A DNA stretch of 64,000 nucleotides. Source: Pyrrhosoma nymphula. Lineage: Eukaryota; Arthropoda; Insecta; Odonata; Coenagrionidae. The position numbers and the translations under genes were made by a program. The stretch is taken from positions 93,859,434 through 93,923,433 of the forward strand of contig OY754331.1 in NCBI GenBank assembly GCA_963573305.1. Reading direction: 5' to 3'. Shown here in pieces: positions 41,501-53,500 of this stretch; positions within the stretch are counted from its first letter, which is position 1, and each line of letters opens with the position of its first letter. The notes beneath the pieces are model-generated. The model was not told where the DNA came from. It ran no database searches and saw only the letters and a list, made by a program, of their open reading frames with translations.

Positions 41501-44500
41501 GGTAGGTGGCTGCGTGGTAGGTGGCTGCGTGGTAGGTGGCTGCGTGGTAGGTGGCTGCGTGGTAGGTGGCTGCGTGGTAGGTGGCTGCGTGGTAGGTGGC
41601 TGCGTGGTAGGTGGCTGCGTGGTAGGTGGCTGCGTGGTAGGTGGCTGCGTGGTAGGTGGCTGCGTGGTAGGTGGCTGCGTGGTAGGTGGCTGCGTGGTAG
41701 GTGGCTGCGTGGTAGGTGGCTGCGTGGTAGGTGGCTGCGTGGTAGGTGGCTGCGTGGTAGGTGGCTGCGTGGTAGGTGGCTGCGTGGTAGGTGGCTGCGT
41801 GGTAGGTGGTTGCGGGGTAGGTGGTTCAGTGGGAGGTGGTTCAGTGGGAGGTGGTTCAGTGGGAGGTGGATCAGTGGGAGGTGGTCCAGTGGGAGGTGGT
41901 CCAGTGGGAGGTGGTCCAGTGGGAGGTGGTCCAGTGGGAGGTGGTTCCGTGGGAGGTGGTTGCGTGGTAGGTGGCTGCGTGGCAGGTGGCTGCGTGGCAG
42001 GTGGCTGCGTGGCAGGTGGCTGCGTGGTAGGTGGCTGCGTGGTAGGTGGCTGCGTGGTAGGTGGCTGCGTGGTAGGTGGCTGCGTGGTAGGTGGCTGCGT
42101 GGTAGGTGGCTGCGTGGTAGGTGGCTGCGTGGTAGGTGGCTGCGTGGTAGGTGGCTGCGTGGTAGTTGGCTGCGTGGTAGGTGGCTGCGTGGTAGGTGGC
42201 TGCGTGGTAGGTGGCTGCGTGGTAGGTGGCTGCGTGGTAGGTGGCTGCGTGGTAGGTGGCTGCGTGGTAGGTGGCTGCGTGGTAGGTGGCTGCGTGGTAG
42301 GTGGCTGCGTGGTAGGTGGCTGCGTGGTAGGTGGCTGCGTGGTAGGTGGCTGCGTGGTAGGTGGCTGCGTGGTAGGTGGCAGCGTGGTAGGTGGCAGCGT
42401 GGTAGGTGGCTGCGTGGTAGGTGGCTGCGTGGTAGGTGGCTGCGTGGTAGGTGGCTGCGTGGTAGGTGGCTGCGTGGGAGGTGGTCCAGTGGGAGGTGGT
42501 TCCGTGGGAGGTGGTTGCGTGGTAGGTGGTTCCGTGGGAGGTGGTCCAGTGGTAGGTGGTCGCGTGGTAGGTGGCTGCGTGGTAGGTGGCTGCGTGGTAG
42601 GTGGCTGCGTGGTAGGTGGCTGCGTGGTAGGTGGCTGCGTGGTAGGTGGCTGCGTGGTAGGTGGTTGCGTGGTAGGTGGTTCAGTGGGAGGTGGTTCAGT
42701 GGGAGGTGGTTCCGTGGGAGGTGGTTGCGTTGTAGGTGGTTGCGTGGTAGGTAGTCGAGGTGTAGGTGGTCGCGTGGTAGGTGGTCGCGTGGTTGATGGT
42801 CGCGTGGTAGGTGGTCGCGTGGTAGGTGGTCGCGTGGTAGGTGGTCGCGTGGTAGGTGGTCGCGTGGTAGGTGGTCGCGTGGTAGGTGGTCGCGTGGTAG
42901 GTGGTCGCGTGGTAGGTGGTCGCGTGGTAGGTGGTCGCGTGGTAGGTGGTCGCGTGGTAGGTGGTCGCCTGGGAGGTGGCTGCGTGGGAAGTTGCCCCGG
43001 GAGAGGTGGTTGCATTGGAGGTGGTTGGATTTGAAATGTTTGCATTTGAGGTTGTAGCATTGGAAGTGGTTTCATGGGAGGTGGTGGTGTAGGTCTAGTT
43101 GATGCTTGGTGCGTCGTAGACTTTGGCCTCCGCCTTCTCGTCGTAGTGCGCCTCCTAGGTCCTTTGGACGTCGTCCTCGGCCGTTTTGTCGTCTTTCTCC
43201 GGTGATGCCCATGCTCCTTCTCGCTTTCCGAACTTCCGCTGTCTTCCGATGAATCTCTGCTCATCGAACTTTCGGAGTGCGAGATTAATGAATCTCCATA
43301 GGACGAATCCGGACTCCAGTCTGGAGCGATGGGGAATAATGTATTGCTGTGGTGTATGGGGAACAAATGAGGACGTTTGTTGGGCAAGTGCCAGCGGGCG
43401 GTGTCCTGCTCGCCACCGTCTTGGTTCGATACCAGTTCGATTTGGTCTGAAACAAATAACATATATACAAGGTTTGAGATACATAATTTACGAAAAGAAA
43501 TTTTTTAAATATGGTGAACCGGCAGTAATATATGAGAATTAACTTTCGATTTAAAAAGTCCGTCTGAATCGAGAATCAAATCATGGAACAATACCAGGAC
43601 AGGATCTTTAAATTGTGTGACAGACAATGTTTAAGAAACGCTAACGTTTAGAAAGAATGGAATTAGTTTGTTAATATTCCATATTTAATACTTTCATTTA
43701 GTGAAGGAAGAGCTTTGAAATATTAAACTCTGATGAGAATTCCACGGACCCCCTTGAGCCTCCTATTTGACCAGAACCTCCACTAGTCGATTTGACCAGA
43801 ATTTCTTGGTTTCGCGTGTTAAAGAGTCAGCCCTGACCAATACGTAAACTGCCAACGCTTATCATGCTATCAAGTTCCCGTGGCAGTTTCATCAGGTTTT
43901 AAGGAAACTCGACGTACTGCCCTTACGGTCCATCAAGGACTGCAACGTAGGAGAATATGGACTTCAAAGAAGCCACTTTACATGGGGTTAAATTCTCTAT
44001 CATCCCTGATGCTGGAGGCTACTGCATATTGATTTGCGACAGAAGTAACAACTTAAAGGGAATATTAAATTTTAGCGTGGCTGCCTTAGAACTGATTTCC
44101 AACGCCCCTGGACGGCTTACAATTCTGACTCGGCCGTGTTTTGTTGGAAACCAATGATGGATAGTAGTAGTATGATCAGATAAGTTACCCACATGTTCCA
44201 ACTGAGACAAATTATCTCTTAGTTTTCGGCCATCTTCATTTCTTCATTTTATTTAACTAGAATTAGTTTTATTGAAATTGTGAAAAAAACCTCCGTGCAC
44301 CGGAATCGAACCAAGGGCTGGCTTCCCAGACCAATGCGCAGGCCACTACCTCATCTAGGCTTTCCTTTTGAAATTTTTGGAGTGTTCACTGGAACTAACA
44401 TTTCCGAGAAAATTAGGCACGTCGCACTAAGTTAATACTTCCTGCTGCTATCGGCACCTCCGGCTTTATGGAACTTTAAGCAGGGTTTACATAGGAGCCG

Positions 44501-47500
44501 ACATTTTCGTCTAAGTGTGGAACACCCTATTTGAATCCTGGGGAGCGTGGTGGTCTATTATTTGTCCCGTAAAGCTAAGACTCCGTGATTCAGTTCTCGG
44601 TCTTGGTAATTTTTTTCTCATGGCAATATATACGTATTTCATCGCAGAATTTTCGGAATATCTCAATTTAGAATGACTTGTTGTTCTTAATTGTTAACAT
44701 TGTAACTCCATTAAGAAATGTTAGCAAATGACAGCTTTGTGTGTGATGCGGTATGGCTTGAGTAGACGACGCACTATCTAATACATTACTGCTGGGAACA
44801 AAATTTCCGGATTGCTAAGCTTGAATTCATAAAATAGTTACATACCGGCCGACTCCTTAGCAGCCTAAAAATCATTACAGGGATGATATTTGTTACCTTA
44901 AGGACTGAGGGCCGCATTATCAGTCATCCCTGCAGGGCTCGCCAACCCTATATACGTCATCCTGCCCCTCAGACGTAATCAACAGGTGAAAACTACCCTA
45001 TATACGTCATCAGAGCGGCCATATTTAAAACAAACAGCCCCTACTCTTGTAGGGATCCCTGTAGGGTACCTCGGACACGGCTACACCCTATATAAATATG
45101 GTAGCCAGATTCCGTCTGCTGAACACCTCGATTAAAAAGTCGTTGTTTGTATACCTATGATGTGAACTAAGCTCATGAAAATTTAAATTATTTATAAAAA
45201 CGTAGCAAAAATATATTTTGTACTACTTTGTACCAAATAAGTTAATTTTTTAGGAAAATCAAATGCTGTCAACAAGACGGAGTACTTGCACCTTGTCGCC
45301 TCCCTTATATATTTTCTATTATTCCGTGTGCGACATTAGGTACGCTCTTGAAAATCATTACGTTATTTATTAAAACATGGAAATAGTTTCTCATAGTGTT
45401 ATATGCCCAATTATTGAATGATGAAAGAAAAGTAAATACTACGAACAAACCTGTTGACGGCACCAATTCCTCTCTCACAAATTTACTTTATTATTGCGTA
45501 TAGCAGTATCCACCAACAAGATATATTTTTCTTAATGTAGAAAACCCTGTTAGAAATGTTATGATACCACTATGTGCCCGATAAAAGAATGTTTAGAGAG
45601 AAACTAATGCTGTCAACGAAGCTGCTGACGGCACCAAATCCCCTCTCACACAAATTAACATTTTTATTACGTATAGTAATAGATAACTGCAAGGTAACTT
45701 TTGCTTTATTTGCTAAAACGTATTAGAACTATTATGGTACCACTCTGTGCCCGATAAATGAATGTTTAGAGGGAAATTAATGCTATCAACTAACCTGCTG
45801 ACGACACCAAATTCCCTCTCACACAAATTAACTTTTTTATTGCGTATAGTAATAGATAACGTCAAGGTAACTTTTGCTTTATTTGATAAAACCTAATAGA
45901 ACTATTATGGAACCACTCTGTGCCCAATAATTGAATGATTAGAGGGAAATTAATGCTGTTAAAAAACCTGCTGACGAGATTGCGTATAGCAATTCCGATT
46001 TCATTTGTCAGCTCTAGTTCGGTCCGATCCCTCCATCAGTGGACAAAAATGGCGCTACGTAAGCGAACCTCATCGGATACGCATCACAGGACGTCAGACA
46101 ACATTACCACCCCTACCACTCCCAAGAAATCGTTGTAGGTCCGACTGAGAATATCATTGCATGGATCTTCCGCCCCTACAGCTGCCATAATGTAGGGGTG
46201 ACTGATAATACGGCCCTGAGCCTCGAACACGCGAACTTTTGGTTGGCGCAGGGTGACAATGCTCTTTACCTGGCTATATGGAGTTGAAATACCAGGTTAG
46301 ATTGCCGAAAGAAAGAAGTTCATAGCAATCGCACTTGTGTCGTTTTCATGTTTTGTAGTTTATGTAAAAAGTCGTATGAGATCAAATTATTTACCTTTTA
46401 TGCAGGTATTTTGTCCTAGTTCGTATCAAATATATAATCATTGGAAAACATGGACGCACTGGGAATGAGAGGTCGGATGTGCAAGTGAAGTTGACGTCTA
46501 GATCTTGATGTAAATTATATGTAAATGTAAAGAGTTTTTACTCTTATTTCAAGAGTATATTTTCGAACGTTCGTCCTCTTGAATCTAGAATATAGTCTCA
46601 GGTAGTTAGTGGACAATCCTCTACGAATATCCTTTCGAATTGAGAGGTGCGTAGATATATAATCTTAAAAACAGGAATTATTTTAGTCTTTACGTTGCAA
46701 TTATGTTTAGTTATTGTTGTGTATACATCCAGTGTAGAAACTTCTGCCTACACTACACCTTTATTTGCACACCTCAAGTTAAAACTTTGTTGACTCAATG
46801 AAAGTCAGTGGTTCGTAAATACTACATGCAGTAGGATTTCATGTGAGTATACCGTGATACTTATTGCACACCATAATGATTTAATTAATTGCAAATCACT
46901 TTTGTACGCTTATGTCTTAGTACTTATAAACGGATGAATCGTATACACTGTGGTAGAATGAGCCTCGATTTGTGATCGTTGTGTAGTGACTTTTCATTTT
47001 CATGTAGGACCATTGGCGTTGCTAGGGATATTTCCTAGGGGCGACCATCCAGCTGATCAGCCACCGCAAGGTTTCAATTTCGCTAATCAGATTAGATATC
47101 AACTAACATTTTAGTAGATTGTGTGTAATTGTGTTCGCAAGGAATGATAATGAATCTTTTTCTCCAGATAAAAATATGGAAAACAGTATATTTCTTCAAT
47201 ACTGTCGATTTTTCTCGGTGGGAAACGAGGTTTCTGGGTGGGCGGTGCCCTCAGGGCACTGCCCTGCCTTGTCCCACTCCTAGCTACGCCCATGTGTAGG
47301 ACCTATGGCAAGCCCTAAAAGAACAGAAAAAAATTGAAGCTGTCTTACATTTCTTTTAAGATAAAAGTGTGTTGAATGGTTAAGCTTTAGGAATTTGAAA
47401 CGAAATATAACAAATTATATTCTCCTGCAGTGTCTGAAGCAAGTCCAGTTATATTTGTGCCCCAATTTTCGCTTACATTTTTTGTGTCTACTTGTAGATA

Positions 47501-50500
47501 TCCTCTGTACCTTTATGAAAATGTAAGATTATTATTTGTGATCTTATTAATATTTTCAGCCTAGTTTATTCAATTGTGCAGGGATGTATTCCAGCCCGAA
47601 TACTTCACTATGGCATAAGATGTATGCGAAATTTGGCTTCCGAAGGTGTGGTGAGTCTGCTTTGAACAAGATTTCATAAAAAAGAGTGTCCAATTCTCTC
47701 ATTACGAATTTGGCTTCAAATCCGGAATTTTTACCAACAGAAAATCATCAGGGCGCATTTTGTTTTGGTGTCATTATATAGTCGAGGTGAACATTATTCT
47801 GAACTCTGACACATGGTGTAACAAGAATTATTTAGGTACATATTTTACTATAACGTAATGAGCTCAAATGCATAACCTGATTGCCATAATTGGAACTATG
47901 TGTAATTTTGTGCTCTAATATACTATTCTACACTTTTCAATGCTGTGCTGCAATAATATTTAGCAATTGCGTTGCCTTAATATACTTATTGTAATAAAGA
48001 CGCTTATTTGACCATAGCTACACTCTGATTTGAATTAAATGGGCGTTCTAGAGCTATAAAAATTTAAGAGAGAATGTAAAATAAGCATCTATTCCTCAAA
48101 AGAATATGAGACAAAGTTATTTAATTAGAATAATATGTTATGTTATACTTTCAGAACAAAATCCACGCAGAGAAGTTTTCCCTCTCAAAATAATAAAGTA
48201 GCTCTTTATGCTTATTTTCTTTTAAAACCAAGAACAAATGGGGTTAGTAGTAGCGGAGTGTGGCCACCTCTCAGGTAATCGGTCTTTGGGTCACAGGTAG
48301 CCGGTGTGTGGGCCGACCCTTGCTCGTGAGAGCATATTCCTCCCTCATGGTGGAACCTCGCTCGGCCTTGGGTCACCTCACTGCCCCAGCCCTCGCAGCG
48401 GGAGGGGAGCCGCACAAAACTGACCGTGTGCAGTAAATTAAAATGTTTATAAACCTTAACGGTTTCGTTAAATATATCTTTTTCATCGTGTCAATCGTCC
48501 GAAGACGTTTTCGAGCGTATTTTGATCGACTTTCTATGGTGAAAATTAAGGTTTTCTATGCTGCCTTAGGAAATATGGCGATGAGACGTGGCAACGCTCC
48601 CACCTCCCTTCTAAAGGGTCTAAATGCGAAACCCTTTCCCGAGCACTCGGCCCAACGCTGGCCTCTCTCCCCGACCCTCGCGGTGGGGTGCTACCGCAAT
48701 AAAAACTGACCCTACCCAGTATAATTTAAACTTTAACAACTACGCCATATTGTAAAAAATGCTATTTTTCATCGTACTCCTGATAATCGTGCAAGTACGC
48801 TCGTCTTTTAATCGTCGTTCTACGATGAAAAATAACCGTTTTATAGATTTTGGTTAAAATGTTAAAGATTTTGGTGGACAAATGGCAACGTCGCAGTGAA
48901 TTGGAGGCGGTTGCGCGAAGTTTGAATACGTCTCGGGTATTTCCTGACGCTTTCCTCATTGTGTGTACGTGCGTCTATTGAGTGTAGTTTTGTTTTTGGT
49001 GTTATTGACGTCGATTAATGATATTTAACCCCGTCTTTACCGAGTTAATATCGAGGGAATGATTCCAACATTATCTGTCGCCCATTTTTATTGGTAAATC
49101 AACACTTTGTCCGCGATCGCATCACACTTGGTCCGCTCCCATTAGTGCCCGTCGGCAACTTTAGTTGCCATGCCACGTTTTGCCATACACAACGTTCACT
49201 TTGTAACAGATTAATCCGATTCTTCGTGTGTGCCTTTGCTAGACCTTACATTGTTGACTGGTAATACTCGTCACTCGTCAGTTTGATTGTGTTTCGCGTG
49301 CTAATTGGATCACTGCAGTCCCTCCAGGTGGTGACTTGACAACTGCTGACAACCTTCTATAAAATGTAAGTTAAAGCCTTTTTCTGTGTTGTATTCGTAA
49401 TTTTTTTTCATGTTAATGCCTAGTGAATACATTATAAAGTATTTATACAAAATAATATGCAGATACGTGGATATATTTTTTTTGTGCCAATTTTTAAGTC
49501 GATGGCAACTTTAGTTGCCGACGGGCACTTTCGTAGTCAAATATTGGGAAAAGACGCCGTTTCTCAGAATTTTTCTAATTTCAAATGCTATTAGTAAACC
49601 ATTAGTAGATTTTTAATCATAAGTGAGTAATTTTTTTGTGTTTATGCTACATTGGGCATATTTGTATCATTTTTTTTTTTAATATCGATATTTAGATATT
49701 ATTGCATCAGCGGCTACCAATCAGTGCACTTTGGGATAATACTATATTGTTTCCTAATGATGATGGAAAATTAATAATTTATGTTTTATCATCATAATTA
49801 ACCATTATTATGCTATTTAACCATTCTTTGAGCTTTATTCTGATTTCATTAGTTTGAGAAGCATAAGAAACATGGAAAAAATCATAATTCGAGGCAATAC
49901 CTCCGTGATACCGATGAGTAATTTCGTATATGAATTTAAATATTGGCTTTATTTACTTTATTGCACATCTTTAAAAAATTGTATACATTCGCTTTTAGGT
50001 CCCGAAAAAACGAAATTCTCGATGCCTTAGTGGTGAATGATATTTCTCCCGACAGAATTGCTAATAACCCACCTTTTAAAGAAAAGGGAGTGATTAGCGA
50101 TCAAGATTCCGATCTTTCTGACGAGGTAGATGGAGACTTAAGTCATCTTTCTGCTTGAATACTGCAATCTGATATTCTTGCCAACTTCTCCGAGGAGGCT
50201 GAGGAAAGGTTGATTCAAAGTGGAAGGAGCAATTTAAGTGAAATGTGTGAGTCTTCAAAAACAATGACCCTCAAAAAACTAAGATGCGTAAGCGTTGTTG
50301 CCCCTCGCGATCTTGGAAAGAAAACTCGAGTGATTTTACCGCTAAAATTGAAAGTCCATCGCCTCATTACTGGCCCAATGCAGACGACTATTTGCGCGAA
50401 CATGTAAAATCTCCTTTTGATGCCTTCAAAGCATTTTTGCAGACAGTTTAGTAAACCACATAGTCGTACAAACTAATCGATATGTTGCTCAACATCTTGT

Positions 50501-53500
50501 GTACGACTTTGAAGCAACCAATCACGAAATACACTCGTTAATAGGAGTAATGCTGTTGTCTGGCTACAAGGTACGTCCATTGTTTGATTTCCTCAACAAG
50601 GCATACAAGCAGATAGATCCAGGGAACAGTTTGAGCATCTATGAGAGTATGATTCCCTATTACGGGCGTCTTGGCAGCGAACAGTTTATTCGAGGGATGC
50701 CCATACGCTTTGGATTTATGTTATGGGTTGCTACTAATCCAAAAGGCTATGTTCAGCATGTTGAGCCGTACTGTGGTGCATCCGCTCACCTCCCTGACAC
50801 TGGGTTAGGACAAAGGGGAAAAGTTGTGTTAGGTTTAGCCAAGCATATTGGTGTAGAAAAAGGAGTTACACTCTATTTCGACAGTCTTGTTACGTCACTA
50901 GAGCTTTTAACAGAGCTGACAAAGAAGGGGCTTGGAGGAACAGGTACAATGAGAGAAAATCGAGTTGGGACGGATACGAAGCTCCCTGACTAGAGGGCTT
51001 GGAAGAAGACGAACAGGGGCTCTAAAAGTTTTTCCTCTATAAGATCTGATTGCAGTACGGTGGAATGATAACGCTGTTGCCACAGTCAGTGTGTTTATTT
51101 TTCTTAGTTTTGTATAAAGTTATCTTTGTCAATGAATACCTGTTACTAATCATACCAAGTAGCCAAATTCTTAATATGTACTTATGTGACTTGTTCCACA
51201 GTATAAACATAGTAAACAATAGTATTATGTTGATAAATTTAAATCTAATTTTATTGACAAGTAATGGTGAGCTTTTATTGAATTCAATGAAAATCGTTTC
51301 CTACATCTACATCTACATCTACAAAATACCCTGCAAGCCACCTCAGGGGTGTGTGGCAGGGGGTGAGTAATCACCAACATGCATTACACTATACCCTAGA
51401 GTTAGTGTAACTACGAATAATTATGCATTAGCATAAATCGCTAATGCTTGTCACGAGGCGAATCCTCACAAAAATGCACTACTGCACTACAGATGTTATC
51501 ACAATGGAGAGGGACCGTCAATATATATGCATTCTACAACTACACAGATGGACAGAGACTCAAGACCCATGTAGAAAACATGCAAGGCGTGCTGTTAGTA
51601 TTTACTAGGTAACAGATAAGGATTCAAGTATAAGGAGTACTACTACTACTAAGAGCTACACTACCTAACGACAAACCTAGATAAAAGTCTCATTAGCAGC
51701 TGTTATGGTCCCTCATCGTTCGTGGGAAAAATGACATTTTAAATCTGTCCGTTCTGCAGTCTAGTTCCCTAATTTTTTTCTCATGATCTGATCTACCGTA
51801 GTATGTCGGATTTCGTAAAATGTTATCAACGTCGTCAGACAATAGACCGGTTTGGAACTTACATAATAGATTGAGTCTAAATTTTAATCGACGGTCTGAA
51901 AGCTTTTCCCATCCCAGTTGCTGCAAAAGGTCAGTAAAACTAACGAGATTGTCATAACGGCCTTTAACGTATCTTGCCGATCTTCGCTGCACGCGTTCTA
52001 ACTCAGTGTCCAAGCCTATCTCATAAGGATCCCAAATACTGGCGGCATATTCTAAGTGGGGTCTAACGAGGGAGACGTAGCTGATTTCCCTAACTTTATC
52101 GTCGCACTTGCCAAGTACTCTTTTAACAAATCCCAATTTACGATTAGCTTGACCGGTAATTTCTCGAATATGTTTACTCCACGATAGATCATTAGTCAGT
52201 TTAACTCCGAGGTATTTAACCGATTCTACGGTCTCTAATTTATGTTGTTTATGCAATAGCTGTTACAAGGAGCGTTTCTCCGTTTCCAAAAATTCACAAC
52301 AACGCATTTTTTCAGGTTTAATTCTAGCTGTTTCCTAAATTCCATTGGTAACAATCCATCCACGTTCATAGGAATGGTAAACATTGCATCAAACTATTGT
52401 GCCTTAATGCAAACTCCTCTTACTTTCATGTAAAAATATTGCTATGGGAGTATAAGATTTATTTAAGTGAAGTAAACTACAAAAAACTGGGGAGCAAAGG
52501 ACAAAAGGCGAATTTACTGCGAATTTTGCCGATTTTGACTATGCGTGTGCCCGTCGGCAACTAAAGTTGCCACCTCAGAAAACCAATAAAAAATTATAAT
52601 GAAGTGTTAAATTTAATATATGTTATTTAGAACCCCATCAGGACCATTTTGCAATAAAATAGTAGAAATATTGCCACTGGGGAATTATGGGCATTAATGG
52701 GTTAAGGATTAGTAAAGTATTCATTCTTTCTTGCTACCTTTCTCTAAGTACATACAAATTACGGGATTCATTTTCCCAACATAAGCTGTAGTCAGATTTT
52801 TATAATAATCACTTAAAAAGCAGAAACTTTTGTTAAATATAGTTATCTGTAGCATACTTATAAAGGGATCTGGGCTGTGGATCAAGGATGCCATTAGGAG
52901 TATACCTGTAGTGTAGTGCTTGCTAGTGAGTGTGTGCTTGTTAGTGGTAGTTACACTAACTTTAGGGTATAGTGAAATGCATTTTGGTGACTACTCACCC
53001 CCTGCCGCACACCTTTGAGGTGGCTTGCAAGGTAATTTGTAGATGCCAGTTCCACTTGCTAGAGGGGTGTTTTGAAAATAAACCCAATTAGGTTTCGTCA
53101 TAGGCTTATTATTATATAATGGTGCCGATGACTCGTCAGTTTCACAGACTGCACCGATAGACGGATTACAGTGCTTGAAACATTCTCCAGATGACAGTCA
53201 AAGCAAAGGTTAAGTAAAGCTCTTGATTTTAAAGTACGGTCAACGTTTGATCCCGGCAAATGCCGACAATCGAGGCTTCTGATTGGTTCCCTACATGTTC
53301 CTTGCGCATCTAGCCGTGGCTGGCCTTTTTTAACATGGGAGAGATAGGGACAAAACATGTTTTCACGAGATAAAAAATAATTAACTATATTTCATCGACT
53401 TTGAGCTATGATGACTTGTGAATGATCAAATTGCCTATAATACTACATCATTTTTATGCGCATACATGCGTTTATAATGCGTAAATAATTGTAAAAAACG

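Larger units (their letters stand above)
49138..52701 (+). mobile_element. piggyBac-like transposon, decayed, with nested LINE
   Basis: The left end reads cccattagtgccc and the right end, reverse-complemented, reads cccattaatgccc, immediately followed outside by TTAA at 52702-52705, the target site of piggyBac elements. The left TTAA is not preserved (cgct is found). A palindromic subterminal motif, tgcccgtcggcaactttagttgcca, is present at 49146 (+), 49503 (inverted) and 52548 (+, one changed trinucleotide). The transposase remnant lies at 49943-51000 and LINE B is inserted at 51301-52330. Confidence 0.75.

Noticed and set aside
40922..43034. Plus-strand open frames of 610 and 696 codons (Arg-Trp-Leu and Gly-Val-Cys repeats)
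   Set aside because: They are antisense shadows of the 15-bp coding minisatellite: a repeat whose unit is a multiple of three stays open in several frames. Only the minus frame has splice sites, non-repetitive flanks and plausible composition.
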